From Actinomadura atramentaria DSM 43919 (GTDB taxonomy: Bacteria > Actinomycetota > Actinomycetes > Streptosporangiales > Streptosporangiaceae): 64,000 nucleotides of DNA. Below are positions 37,291 through 45,850 of the stretch, one piece after another (within the stretch, counting starts at the first letter, position 1; each line of letters opens with the position of its first letter). A program made the translations under genes and the position numbers. The notes beneath the pieces were generated by a model that was not told the origin of the DNA, did not search any database, and saw nothing but the letters and a program-made list of their open reading frames with translations. The DNA lies in contig NZ_KB907214.1 of NCBI RefSeq assembly GCF_000381885.1, positions 1 through 64,000 of the forward strand. The letters run 5' to 3'.

Positions 37291-37319
37291 AGGCCGCCCC
37301 GGGATCACCGGGACGGCCT
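37291..37319 (-). terminator. Terminator hairpin after icd
   Basis: A 12-bp inverted repeat with one G-T type mismatch (37291-37302 with 37308-37319, loop GATCA) lies 58 bases after the icd stop on the minus strand. There is no T-run. Confidence 0.6.
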
Positions 37320-37376
37320 GGTCGCCTCGGACCCGCGCCCGGCTGGCGTGCGCCGGGCGGGGAGGCGGGGAACCCG

Positions 37377-38591
37377 CTAGCCGACCTTCTTCTGGAGGTT
37401 GGTGTCCAGCGCCTCCAGGAACTCCTGGGTGGTGAGCCACGGCTGGTCGCCCGGGACGAGCATGGCCAGGTCCTTGGTCATCTGGCCGCCCTCGACGGTC
37501 TCGACGCAGACCTGCTCGAGCTGCCGCGCGAAGCCCACCAGCTCGGGGGTGTTGTCGAGCTTGCCGCGGTGCTCCAGACCCCGCGTCCACGCGAAGATCG
37601 ACGCGATCGGGTTCGTGGAGGTCGGCTTGCCCTGCTGGTGCTGCCGGTAGTGCCGCGTCACGGTGCCGTGCGCGGCCTCCGCCTCGACGGTCTTCCCGTC
37701 CGGCGTCATCAGCACCGACGTCATCAGGCCGAGGGAGCCGAAGCCCTGCGCGAGCGTGTCGGACTGGACGTCGCCGTCGTAGTTCTTGGCGGCCCAGACG
37801 AACCCGCCCTCCCACTTGAGCGCCGCGGCGACCATGTCGTCGATGAGCCGGTGCTCGTAGGTCAGGCCCTTGGCCTCGAAGTCCGCCTTGAACTCGGACT
37901 CGAAGATCTCCTGGAAGATGTCCTTGAATCGGCCGTCGTAGGCCTTCAGGATCGTGTTCTTCGTGGAGAGGTACAGCGGCATCTCGCGGTCGAGCGCGTA
38001 CCGCATCGTCGTCCGCGCGAAGTCGCGGATCGAGTCGTCGAAGTTGTACATCCCCATCGCGACGCCGCCGCCGGGGAACTTGGCGACCTCCAGCTCGATC
38101 GGCTCGCCCTCGTCGTCGGGCTGGTAGCTGATCGTCACCGTGCCGGGGCCGGGGACCACGAAGTCGGTCGCGCGGTACTGGTCGCCGTGGGCGTGGCGGC
38201 CGATGATGATCGGCTTCGTCCAGCCCGGCACCAGCCGCGGGATGTTCGAGGCGATGATCGGCTCGCGGAAGACCACGCCGCCGAGGATGTTACGGATCGT
38301 CCCGTTGGGGGAACGCCACATCTTCTTGAGGCCGAACTCCTCCACCCGGGCCTCGTCGGGGGTGATCGTCGCGCACTTGACGCCGACGCCGTACTTCTTG
38401 ATGGCGTTGGCGGCGTCCACCGTCACCTGGTCGTCCGTGGCGTCACGGTATTCGATCCCGAGGTCGTAGTACTTCAGGTCGACGTCCAGGTAGGGCAGGA
38501 TCAACTGGTCCTTGATGAATTTCCAGATGATCCGGGTCATCTCGTCGCCGTCGAGTTCGACGACCGGGCCCGCTACCTTGATCTTGGGCAT
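37377..38591 (-). CDS. icd: NADP-dependent isocitrate dehydrogenase (eukaryotic-type dimer)
   Basis: A 404-residue TCA-cycle enzyme making 2-oxoglutarate and [19 protein letters not shown] at the N-terminus, [15 protein letters not shown] and [17 protein letters not shown]-like sequence (here [18 protein letters not shown]) are the substrate motifs. [11 protein letters not shown] and [25 protein letters not shown] carry the metal-binding aspartates, and [18 protein letters not shown] the NADP site. This is the type II dimeric class, as in mycobacterial Icd1, not the E. coli class. ATG at 38591 follows GGAAAGGGA by 9 bases. Confidence 0.97.
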   Translation of the reverse strand: MPKIKVAGPVVELDGDEMTRIIWKFIKDQLILPYLDVDLKYYDLGIEYRDATDDQVTVDAANAIKKYGVGVKCATITPDEARVEEFGLKKMWRSPNGTIRNILGGVVFREPIIASNIPRLVPGWTKPIIIGRHAHGDQYRATDFVVPGPGTVTISYQPDDEGEPIELEVAKFPGGGVAMGMYNFDDSIRDFARTTMRYALDREMPLYLSTKNTILKAYDGRFKDIFQEIFESEFKADFEAKGLTYEHRLIDDMVAAALKWEGGFVWAAKNYDGDVQSDTLAQGFGSLGLMTSVLMTPDGKTVEAEAAHGTVTRHYRQHQQGKPTSTNPIASIFAWTRGLEHRGKLDNTPELVGFARQLEQVCVETVEGGQMTKDLAMLVPGDQPWLTTQEFLEALDTNLQKKVG

Positions 38592-38711
38592 GTGTTGCTG
38601 TCCCTTTCCTACACCGGCCAGCAGTCCTTGTAAGACTCTGCTGAAGGCTATCCGGGGGCGGTCAAAGGTCTAGACCTCGGCCCCGGCGGTCTGGCTTTTC
38701 GGCTGTTCGGG

Positions 38712-39029
38712 CTAGGGGTGCGGGACGACCCAGGCGACCACGGCGATCGCGGTGGCGAAGCCCGCCATCGTCGCCACGTCGAGCCACTTCTTGCGCGTCT
38801 CCAGCATCCCCACCTGGCTGGGCGGCAGAACGAACCGCGCGAGTGCGCCGAACAGCACCGCGGCGGCCATGAGACCCGAACCCTTGCGGTAGTAGTCGAG
38901 CGCGCACAGCACCAGGCCGCCCGCGACGCCGCACAGGACGATCGCGTACGGGAGCTGGCCGAGCCAGTGCGGCGCGGCCCCGCCGCCGCGCGGCGCGCGG
39001 CGCCTGCGCCGGTGTACCTCGGTCGTCAT
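38712..39029 (-). CDS. DUF3017 membrane protein
   Basis: A 105-residue protein. After a basic N-terminus (RRRRRAPRGGG) come three hydrophobic helices: LPYAIVLCGVAGGLVLCAL, GLMAAAVLFGALARFVLP and VATMAGFATAIAVVAWVVP. LPPSQVGMLETRKKWLDV is the conserved loop before the last helix, typical of DUF3017. In many actinobacteria this gene follows folD; here folD lies 1.3 kb upstream on the same strand with the FHA gene inserted on the other strand. ATG at 39029 has a GGAGCGC ribosome site. Function unknown. Confidence 0.9.
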   Translation of the reverse strand: MTTEVHRRRRRAPRGGGAAPHWLGQLPYAIVLCGVAGGLVLCALDYYRKGSGLMAAAVLFGALARFVLPPSQVGMLETRKKWLDVATMAGFATAIAVVAWVVPHP

Positions 39030-39327
39030 GCCAGCGCTCCTCGGTCTCCGCGCGATCGTCCGGTCTAGTCCACCTCCCCACGTTAGTGGGAAACCCGGCC
39101 CGCGACGAACGACCGGACCGGACATTCGGGCACGCCGGGGCCGCAAGCAGCATTCGGCGCATGTCCGGACGGGTCGTACGGACGAGCCGGGACGAGGCGG
39201 ACGAGCCGGGCGTCGACCTCGCGAAAAGCCGTACGCCCCGGGGCCTACTCACCAGTAGGAGGGTGTGGCCCCCACTCCCTCGGGTAACTCGCTGGACAGG
39301 GGTCGCTAACTAGCTGGGAGGACTGCC

Positions 39328-40053
39328 GTGGAGGGGCCGTTCATGCGGATCGAGGACAGCGGCATGGTGGTGCCGTTGCGCCCCGATGTCACGACGGTCG
39401 GCCGAGGGCGCGGAGTGGACATCCGCCTCGACGACCCGAGTGTTTCCCGATTGCACGCAGAGATCATTCGGCGCGGCCCGTACGTGTACGTCGTCGACAT
39501 GGGGCTTTCCCGCAACGGAACCCGTGTCAACGGCCGGCCGATCGCCCGACGCGTCCTGGAGGACGGCGACGTCGTCAGCTTCGGCACGGCGCGCTGCCGG
39601 ATGGGGGGAATCCCCCGGGAGGACGTCGATCCCGACGTCGAGCTGCGGCGCGCGGTCGCGCCGGAGCTGACGCGCCGCGAGGTGGACGTCCTCACGGCGC
39701 TCTGCCGGCCGGCGCTGTCGGACGAGGCGTTCGTGGCCCCGGCCACCGCCCGTCACATCGCCGAGGAACTCGTCGTCACCGAAGCCGCGGTCAAGCAGCA
39801 CCTGCTGCGGCTGTACCAGAAGTTCCGCATTCCCGAGGGGGCGAACCGGCGCACCAGGCTGGCCAACGAGGTCATCGCGATGGGACTCGTCCGGCCGCTG
39901 CCGCCGGTCCACGTCCCGCAGCAGAACCGGCCGGTGGACGGGCAGGGGCCGGGCGGCGTGCGCCGTCCGGGGCCGCCCGGGTCCGCGCCGGGCCGGCCGA
40001 GCCACCTCGGCCCGGGGCGCCACACGGCGGGGGTGGGCCGCAGGGCGAGCTGA
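39328..40053 (+). CDS. FHA domain protein with C-terminal helix-turn-helix
   Basis: A 241-residue protein. Residues ~15-95 are an FHA domain with VGRGRGVDIRLDDPSVSRLHAEI and SRNGTRVNG, which contain the Arg, Ser and Asn that bind phosphothreonine. Residues ~110-185 (ELTRREVDVLTALCRP ... TARHIAEELVVTEAAVKQHLLRLYQKF) form a LuxR-like winged helix: HIAEELVVTEAAVKQHLLRL is the HTH. The ~50-residue tail is Pro/Gly/Arg-rich. It could link Ser/Thr-kinase signalling to DNA binding. GTG at 39328 follows GGGAGG. It is monocistronic, divergent from DUF3017. Confidence 0.9.
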   Translation: MEGPFMRIEDSGMVVPLRPDVTTVGRGRGVDIRLDDPSVSRLHAEIIRRGPYVYVVDMGLSRNGTRVNGRPIARRVLEDGDVVSFGTARCRMGGIPREDVDPDVELRRAVAPELTRREVDVLTALCRPALSDEAFVAPATARHIAEELVVTEAAVKQHLLRLYQKFRIPEGANRRTRLANEVIAMGLVRPLPPVHVPQQNRPVDGQGPGGVRRPGPPGSAPGRPSHLGPGRHTAGVGRRAS

Positions 40054-40378
40054 CCCGCTGATCGAGGGGGGCGCGGTCCCTCCTGGGCGGCCGTCCGCGC
40101 AGGGCAGCGTGCGGGCGGTCGCCCGAACCCCGCCGTCCCCCACTACGGGTGACGGGACGGCGGACGGACGCCGACCGCGGCCGGGACGGGCCGCGCACCG
40201 GCGCTCAGAGAACTCCGCCGGCTGCCGCCGACCGGCGGTCCGCCGACACGACCGGCTCGCCCGCCCGGCGATCGGACACCCCCGCAGACGAGCTCCGGGC
40301 GTTACCGGCCAGCCCGCACGCTCGGCTGTCCGACGTCCGCCCGCAGACACGCCTGCCGGGTGCTGCCCCAGTCCAGGG
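40054..40378. other. Spacer between convergent FHA and folD genes
   Basis: A 325-base gap between converging genes with no credible start signals. Short GC-rich complementary patches exist (for example around 40220-40250) but no clean terminator. I see nothing else in it. Confidence 0.5.
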
Positions 40379-41230
40379 TCAGCGGGCGGCGGCCTCGGCC
40401 GCCTCGACGACGTTCGCCAGCAGCATCGCGCGGGTCATCGGGCCGACGCCGCCCGGGTTCGGGGCGACCCAGCCCGCGACGTCGTACACGTCGGCCGCGA
40501 CGTCGCCGGTGAGCTTGCCGTCCACGCGGGAGACGCCGACGTCCAGCACGGCCGCGCCCGGCTTCACCATGTCGGCCGTGATCAGGCCGGGCACGCCCGC
40601 CGCCGCGACCACGATGTCCGCCTTGCGGGTGTGCGCGGCGAGGTCGCGCGTGCCGGTGTGGCACAGCGTGACGGTCGCGTTCTCGTTGCGGCGCGTCAGC
40701 AGCAGCCCCAGCGAGCGGCCCACCGTGATGCCGCGCCCCACGACCGCGACCTCCGCGCCGCCGATCGGCACGTCGAAGCGGCGCAGCAGCTCCACGATGC
40801 CCTTCGGGGTGCAGGGCAGCGGCCCCGGCTGCATCAGCACGAGGCGGCCGAGGTTCGTCGGGTGCAGGCCGTCGGCGTCCTTGAGCGGGTCGATGCGCTC
40901 CAGCACGCGCTGCTCGTCCAGGCCCTTCGGCAGCGGGAGCTGCACGATGTAGCCGGTGCAGGCCGGGTCGGCGTTCAGCTCGTCGACGGCGCGCTCGACG
41001 TCCTCCTGCGCGGCGTCGGCGGGCAGGTCGCGGCGGATGCTCTCGATGCCGACCTCGGCGCAGTCGCGGTGCTTCATCGTGACGTAGGCGTGGCTGCCCG
41101 GGTCGTCGCCCACCAGGATCGTGCCGAGGCCCACGCCGACGCCGCGCTCGCGCAGCGCCGCGACGCGGGTGGTCAGGTCGGCGCGGATCGCCGCGGCCGT
41201 CGCCTTGCCGTCCAGGATCTGTGCGGTCAT
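40379..41230 (-). CDS. folD: Methylenetetrahydrofolate dehydrogenase/cyclohydrolase
   Basis: A 283-residue bifunctional one-carbon enzyme giving 10-formyl-THF for PurN and Pur[15 protein letters not shown] contains the catalytic Lys (YxxxK), [29 protein letters not shown] is the folate-site signature, and [26 protein letters not shown] and [15 protein letters not shown] complete the family motifs; the last binds substrate. The length is normal. ATG at 41230 has GGAGACGGCAC in front. It is downstream of purNH on the same strand, though a GNAT gene on the other strand lies between. Confidence 0.97.
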   Translation of the reverse strand: MTAQILDGKATAAAIRADLTTRVAALRERGVGVGLGTILVGDDPGSHAYVTMKHRDCAEVGIESIRRDLPADAAQEDVERAVDELNADPACTGYIVQLPLPKGLDEQRVLERIDPLKDADGLHPTNLGRLVLMQPGPLPCTPKGIVELLRRFDVPIGGAEVAVVGRGITVGRSLGLLLTRRNENATVTLCHTGTRDLAAHTRKADIVVAAAGVPGLITADMVKPGAAVLDVGVSRVDGKLTGDVAADVYDVAGWVAPNPGGVGPMTRAMLLANVVEAAEAAAR

Positions 41231-41434
41231 GTGCCGTCTCCGTGGTGATCTCGCCGGGCGCGCGCCCGTGCGTGGTCCCCGGTCACCCAGGCGCGCGGTG
41301 TCCGGACTGCTTCGCTCCCCGGTGGTCGAGCCCACCTTGACCGCGCCAGTCACGTGTTCTCCCATGCTAGCGGCCGGACGTGGTCGCCAGAAATCCGCGC
41401 ATAGTGGCCCTACTGACCTATCCGGCGCGCTGCC

Positions 41435-41440
41435 TAACCT
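41435..41440 (+). promoter_or_regulatory. -10 box for a leaderless start at 41448
   Basis: TAACCT lies 7 bases before the ATG at 41448. CTGACC, 17 bases further upstream, could be the -35 element. Confidence 0.5.
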
Positions 41441-41447
41441 TCGAGGC

Positions 41448-42035
41448 ATGACCGACGCATGGTTCGACCGCCCCGTCCTGACCGGCCGGTACGTCCGGCT
41501 GGAACCGCTCACGCCCGACCACGCCGAGGGGCTGTTCGAGGCGGGCGAGGAGGCGTCGATCTGGACGTGGCTCAGCATCCGGCCGCCCGCCGACGTCGCG
41601 GCGACCCGCGCGGTGATCGAGGCGGCCGTCGCCGACCCGCGCGACCGGCTGGCGTGGGCGCAGATCGACGCGGTGACGGGCGAGGTCGCGGGCACGACGT
41701 CCTACTACGAGATCAGCGCCAAGCACCGCGGCCTGTCCATCGGCTACACCTGGCTCGGCGCGCGCTGGCAGCGGACGGGCGTCAACACCGAGTCGAAGTT
41801 CCTGCTGCTGGAACGCGCCTTCGAGCGGCTCGGCGCGATGCGCGTCTCCTGGCACACCGACGTCCGCAACGCGCGCTCGCGCGCCGCGATCGAACGGCTG
41901 GGCGCGTCGTTCGAGGGAGTCCACCGGCGGCACCGCGTCCGCCCGGACGGGACGGTGCGCGACACCGCCGTCTACGCGCTGCTCGACGAGGAGTGGCCGA
42001 CGGCCCGCGAAAACCTGCTCGCCCGGCTCCACTGA
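41448..42035 (+). CDS. GNAT family N-acetyltransferase (RimJ/RimL-like)
   Basis: A 195-residue acetyl-CoA-dependent transferase. [17 protein letters not shown] begins the fold. [60 protein letters not shown] is the RimJ/RimL arrangement of acetyl-CoA loop, core helix and C-terminal strand. [29 protein letters not shown] is the closing hairpin. These enzymes acetylate N-termini of ribosomal proteins or small amines; the substrate cannot be told. ATG at 41448 follows a -10 box by 7 bases. The stop lies at the edge of a 14-bp repeat array. Confidence 0.9.
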   Translation: MTDAWFDRPVLTGRYVRLEPLTPDHAEGLFEAGEEASIWTWLSIRPPADVAATRAVIEAAVADPRDRLAWAQIDAVTGEVAGTTSYYEISAKHRGLSIGYTWLGARWQRTGVNTESKFLLLERAFERLGAMRVSWHTDVRNARSRAAIERLGASFEGVHRRHRVRPDGTVRDTAVYALLDEEWPTARENLLARLH

Positions 42036-42344
42036 GCGTTCCTCACTGGACGGCCGCTGCCGGACGACCCGCGCTCAACGGCCGGTGCCGAGCAGCCCGC
42101 GCTGAGCAGCCGCGTTGGAGCCCGCGCTGGACGAACCGCGCTGAACGGCCCGCGCTGGACGGACCGCGCTGAGGGGCCTGCGCTAGACGGACCGCACCGA
42201 GCGGCCTGCGCTGGACGGTCCCAGGCGAACGATCAGCGCCGATCGGACCGTGCCTAGCAGCCCGCGCTGAACGAACGGCGTTGAACGAACTGCACCGAGC
42301 AGGCCGCGCTCAATGGCTCACGCTGAGCGGTCCTCGCCGGGCGG
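42026..42344 (+). repeat. 14-bp tandem repeat array, about 23 units
   Basis: From 42040 to 42344 the sequence divides without remainder into 22 units, 21 of 14 bp and one of 11 bp (42110-42120). The preceding 14 bases at the GNAT stop also fit. The consensus is nCCGCGCTGrACGr (for example CCCGCGCTGGACGG, ACCGCGCTGAACGG). The last unit ends at the base before the stop codon of the small gene at 42345, so the array fills the whole spacer between two convergent genes. Units differ at 1-7 positions. Confidence 0.9.
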
Positions 42345-42497
42345 TCAGTCGCGTTCGCCGCGCACGTACGGCCCGGCGACGGTCGCGAGCCACGCGAGGA
42401 CGAGCACCGCGCCGAGCCCGACGTCGAACCGAACGTCGCGCAGCAGACCGGCCGTCTCCACGCTCATGGCGAGGGCATGGCCGAGCAGCCAGTGCAT
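42345..42497 (-). CDS. Short membrane protein, 50 residues
   Basis: A 50-codon frame with a textbook ribosome site (GGAGGAACGC before the ATG at 42497). The product MHWLLGHALAMSVETAGLLR... continues through a hydrophobic helix VGLGAVLVLAWLATVAGPYV and ends RGERD. It is a single-helix membrane protein or small toxin-like peptide; no family is recognised. It lies 66 bases beyond the purH terminator on the same strand, and so has its own promoter or depends on read-through. Its stop codon abuts the 14-bp repeat array. It is too short for most gene finders. Confidence 0.7.
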   Translation of the reverse strand: MHWLLGHALAMSVETAGLLRDVRFDVGLGAVLVLAWLATVAGPYVRGERD

Positions 42498-42562
42498 GCG
42501 TTCCTCCGGGAGTCGCGGACGAGGTGGCGAACACCGAGGTTACCCGCGGGTAAACGGTAAAG

Positions 42563-42592
42563 ACGCCCGGCCCCCGAGCGGGGGCCGGGCGT
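42563..42592 (-). terminator. Terminator after purH
   Basis: A perfect 13-bp inverted repeat (ACGCCCGGCCCCC with its complement, loop GAGC) begins 12 bases after the purH stop and is followed on the minus strand by TCTTTACCGTTTACC. Confidence 0.88.
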
Positions 42593-42604
42593 CACGACCG
42601 CACG

Positions 42605-44173
42605 TCAGTGGAAGAAGTGCCGCACGCCCGTGAAGTACAGGGTGATCCCCGCCTTCTCGGCCGCCTCGATCACCTCGGGGTCGTGGATGGACCCGCCCGG
42701 CTCGACGATCGCGCGGACGCCCGCCTCGGCGAGCGCCTCCAGCCCGTCGGGGAACGGGAAGAACGCGTCGGACGCGCCGACCGCCGCCGCGGCCCGCTCC
42801 GCGCCCGCCCGCTGCACGGCGAGCTTGGCGGAGTCCACCCGGTTGACCTGGCCCATCCCGACGCCGACGGTGGCGCCGTCCGCCGCGAGCAGGATCGCGT
42901 TGGACTTCACCGCGCGCACGGCCCGCCACGCGAACGCCAGGTCGCGCAGCGTCGCCTCGTCGGCGGGCGCCCCGACCTTCAGCTCCCAGGTCGCCGGGTC
43001 GTCGCCGCCCGCGTCCACGCGGTCCACGGTCTGGACGAGGACGCCGCCGTCGATCCGCCGGAACTCGGTCGCGTTCGACGGCCCGTCCGGGCAGCGCAGC
43101 AGCCGCAGGTTCTTCCAGCGGCCCCGCAGGATCTCCAGCGCGTCCGCGTCGAAGTCGGGGGCGACGATCACCTCGGTGAAGATCTCCTTCACCGACTCGG
43201 CGAACGCGGCCGTGACCGGCCGGTTCACCGCGATCACGCCGCCGTACGCCGACACCGGGTCGCACTCGTGCGCCTTGCGGTGCGCCTCGGCGACGTCCGC
43301 GCCGACCGCGATGCCGCACGGGTTGGCGTGCTTGATGATCGCGACGGCGGGCTCGGCGAAGTCGTAGGCGGCGCGGCGCGCGGCCTCGGCGTCCACGTAG
43401 TTGTTGTAGGACATCTCCTTGCCGTGGAGCTGCTCCGCGCCCGCGAGGCCGCCCGCGCGGCCGGTGTCGGTGAACAGCGCGGCCTTCTGGTGCGGGTTCT
43501 CGCCGTACCGCAGGACGTCCGACCGCTGCCACGTCGCGCCGAGGAAGTCGGGCCAGCCGGACTCCTCCGCCTGCTCGTCCTTGGCATACGTGTTCGCGAA
43601 CCACGACGCGACCGCCACGTCGTACGACGCGGTGTGGCTGAACGCCAGCGCGGCCAGGCGGCGCCGCTGCTCCAGCGTGAACCCGCCCTGTTCCACGGCC
43701 GCGAGGACGTCCCCGTACGCGGCCGGGTCCACGACAACGGCGACGCTCGCGTGGTTCTTCGCGGCGGCGCGGACCATCGTCGGGCCGCCGATGTCGATCT
43801 GCTCGACGCACTCGTCCGGCCCCGCGCCCGAGTCGACCGTGTCGGCGAACGGGTACAGGTTCACGACCGCCAGGTCGAACGGCTCGACGTGCAGGTCGTC
43901 GAGCTGCTGGACGTGGTCGTCCTTGCGGCGGTCCGCCAGCAGGCCCGCGTGGACCTTCGGGTGCAGCGTCTTCACCCGCCCGTCGAGGCACTCGGGGAAG
44001 CCGGTGAGCTTCTCCACCTTCAGGACGGGCACTCCGGCGGCGGCGATCCGGCCCGCCGTCGAACCCGTGGAGACGATCTCCACCCCGGCGGCGTGCAGGC
44101 CGCGGGCCAGCTCCTCCAGCCCCGTCTTGTCGTAAACGCTGATCAGCGCGCGTTTGATCGCGACCCGGCTCAC
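42605..44173 (-). CDS. purH: AICAR transformylase/IMP cyclohydrolase
   Basis: A 522-residue bifunctional enzyme doing the last two steps of IMP synthesis. Residues ~1-195 are the MGS-like cyclohydrolase domain ([67 protein letters not shown]). The rest is the formyltransferase ([69 protein letters not shown]). KH-NPCG contains the catalytic Lys-His. ATG at 44173 overlaps the purN stop by 4 bases, so purN-purH is one operon ended by a hairpin. Confidence 0.97.
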   Translation of the reverse strand: MSRVAIKRALISVYDKTGLEELARGLHAAGVEIVSTGSTAGRIAAAGVPVLKVEKLTGFPECLDGRVKTLHPKVHAGLLADRRKDDHVQQLDDLHVEPFDLAVVNLYPFADTVDSGAGPDECVEQIDIGGPTMVRAAAKNHASVAVVVDPAAYGDVLAAVEQGGFTLEQRRRLAALAFSHTASYDVAVASWFANTYAKDEQAEESGWPDFLGATWQRSDVLRYGENPHQKAALFTDTGRAGGLAGAEQLHGKEMSYNNYVDAEAARRAAYDFAEPAVAIIKHANPCGIAVGADVAEAHRKAHECDPVSAYGGVIAVNRPVTAAFAESVKEIFTEVIVAPDFDADALEILRGRWKNLRLLRCPDGPSNATEFRRIDGGVLVQTVDRVDAGGDDPATWELKVGAPADEATLRDLAFAWRAVRAVKSNAILLAADGATVGVGMGQVNRVDSAKLAVQRAGAERAAAAVGASDAFFPFPDGLEALAEAGVRAIVEPGGSIHDPEVIEAAEKAGITLYFTGVRHFFH

Positions 44174-44832
44174 CGGCTCAGCTCCCCTTCTTCGGCGGAT
44201 TCGTCAGCGGACGTGTTGCAGGTCCGGCACTTCATGGAGACCCGTCTGCCCTTCTCGGTCCAGCCGTCGCGGGCGAGCCGCCCGACGACGTCGACCAGGA
44301 GCCGGCGCTCCACCTGCTTGATGCGCTCGTGCAGGGAGTCCTCGTCGTCATGCCAGCCCACGGGCACGGCCTCCTGGGCGATGACGGGTCCGGTGTCCAC
44401 GCCTTCGTCGACGAAGTGAACGGTACAGCCCGTCAGCTTCACCCCGTAGGCCAGGGCGTCGCGGACGGCGTGCGCGCCGGGGAAGGACGGCAGCAGCGCG
44501 GGGTGGGTGTTGACGATCCGGCCGCCGAAGCGTTCCAGGAACCGCGGACCGAGGATCTTCATGAACCCCGCGGACACCACCAGATCGGGGCGGTGCTCGG
44601 CGACGGCGTCGGCGAGCGCGGCGTCCCACGCGGCCCGGTCGGGGAAGTCGGGGACGGCGAGCGTGAAGGTGGGCAGCCCCGCGCGGGCGGCGCGGGCGGT
44701 GCCCTCGATCCCGGCGCGGTCCGCGCCCACGGCCACGACCTCGGCCCCGTAGTCTGTATCCGCGCACGCGTCGAGCAGTGCCTGGAGGTTGGTCCCCGCT
44801 CCGGAGACGAGGACGACGAGCCGGGCGGGCAC
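44170..44832 (-). CDS. purN: Phosphoribosylglycinamide formyltransferase
   Basis: A 220-residue enzyme that formylates GAR with 10-formyl-THF. [17 protein letters not shown] is the phosphate loop. [41 protein letters not shown] carries the catalytic Asn, His and the signature loop. [16 protein letters not shown] provides the catalytic Asp. GTG at 44832 follows AGGGAGTCATC. After the fold ends at about residue 200 (TEKGRRVSM) a tail [20 protein letters not shown] with a CxxC is present, longer than in most homologues I know. The 4-base overlap with purH shows coupling. Confidence 0.95.
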   Translation of the reverse strand: MPARLVVLVSGAGTNLQALLDACADTDYGAEVVAVGADRAGIEGTARAARAGLPTFTLAVPDFPDRAAWDAALADAVAEHRPDLVVSAGFMKILGPRFLERFGGRIVNTHPALLPSFPGAHAVRDALAYGVKLTGCTVHFVDEGVDTGPVIAQEAVPVGWHDDEDSLHERIKQVERRLLVDVVGRLARDGWTEKGRRVSMKCRTCNTSADESAEEGELSR

Positions 44833-44995
44833 GATGACTCCCTGCTGGACGTTCGAGGGTGTGGGATGCGGCGGCGCCCGCGCGTCGTCGCGCGGCCTGC
44901 CAGCACGCAGCCTATCCGCCCCGCCGCGCGGCCGCGGCGGCGCTCCCGGCCCTTCCCGGGCGCGGACGCCCATGTCTACTTCTGGAGGAATGACG

Positions 44996-45436
44996 GTGAC
45001 TCAGCAGGCCGGACCGGACGGCGGCGTCCAGGCTCCCGGGGGCGGGGCGCCCCGCCCCGGCGGCGCGGGCCCGCGCGGGCCGGTGGCCAGGCGCGCGCTG
45101 TGGCTCGGGATCGGCTCGCTGGTCGCCGCGTTCCTGTTCCCGCCGTTCGCCCTCGTCCTCGGGATCGCGGCGATCGTCGTCGAGCGCAAGGCCCGGCGCG
45201 AGCCCGTACCGCCGGGCACCCCGCCCCGGAGCGGGCTGAGCGCCAGCATCGTCACCGGCGCCATCGCCATCGTGCTGGCCGTCGCGTCGATGAGCCTCGG
45301 CGCCTACCTGCGCACCGAGATCGCCGACTTCACCGAGTGCAAGTCCTCGGCCAACACGGTGTCGGACGAGGACGCCTGCACCGAGGCGTTCAACCGCGCC
45401 TTCGAGAAGAAGATGGGTTTCTCGCTGCTGCCCTGA
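44996..45436 (+). CDS. DUF4190-type membrane protein
   Basis: A 146-residue protein with a Gly/Pro-rich cytoplasmic N-terminus and two membrane helices: ALWLGIGSLVAAFLFPPFALVLGIAAIVV (the DUF4190 pattern with a PPFALVLGI kink) and SIVTGAIAIVLAVASMSLGAYL. A ~45-residue extracellular tail carries two cysteines (FTECKSS, DACTEAF) that could form a disulfide. GTG at 44996 is preferred to ATG at 44990 because GGAGG (44984-44988) is then 7 bases away. Function unknown. It is divergent from purN and convergent with DUF6350. Confidence 0.82.
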   Translation: MTQQAGPDGGVQAPGGGAPRPGGAGPRGPVARRALWLGIGSLVAAFLFPPFALVLGIAAIVVERKARREPVPPGTPPRSGLSASIVTGAIAIVLAVASMSLGAYLRTEIADFTECKSSANTVSDEDACTEAFNRAFEKKMGFSLLP

Positions 45437-45621
45437 GCGCGATGCCGTACGGGCCCGGCCCCCCTGCGCTCCTGAGCGTGGTGGCTGGTCGGGCCCGTCG
45501 CTTTGGCTGTGAGCGCATTCGCTGGGGGCCAGCCTGGCTTCTTGGTGCTCCTACCTCGCGGCCTGCTCAAGCTGATCGCGCTTCTGCCACGCGGGCCGGC
45601 CCGCCGCGCGGGTGCTTCCGC

Positions 45622-45747
45622 CGCGCGGGTGACCGGCTTTGCCTCTGACGCTTGCGGGCCCAACGCGCGGGTGACCGGCTTTGCCTCTGACGCTTGCGGG
45701 CCCAACGCGCGGGTGACCGGTTTCGCCTCTGATGCTTGCGGGCTCGA
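45622..45747 (+). repeat. 42-bp tandem repeat, three copies
   Basis: Units start at 45622, 45664 and 45706. Each runs CGCGCGGGTGACCGGCTTTG... to ...GCTTGCGGGCCCAA. The first two are identical; the third differs at about five bases. A partial related copy (TTCCGCCGCGCGGGTGAC) flanks the array on each side (about 45615 and 45759). The array lies between the convergent DUF4190 and DUF6350 genes, in the 414-base gap 45437-45850, which otherwise shows no supported gene. Confidence 0.92.
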
Positions 45748-45850
45748 CATGCGGGCGCTTCCGCCGCGCGGGTGACGGGCCTCGCCGCCCCGACGAGCAC
45801 AGCCGGCACGGCCTGTTCGGCGGCTCGCCGCGAGTGCTGGCGTGCGCGGC

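Noticed and set aside
42026-42344. 14-bp array as CRISPR or transposon end
   Set aside because: The units are contiguous with no spacers, and there is no transposase or target-site duplication.
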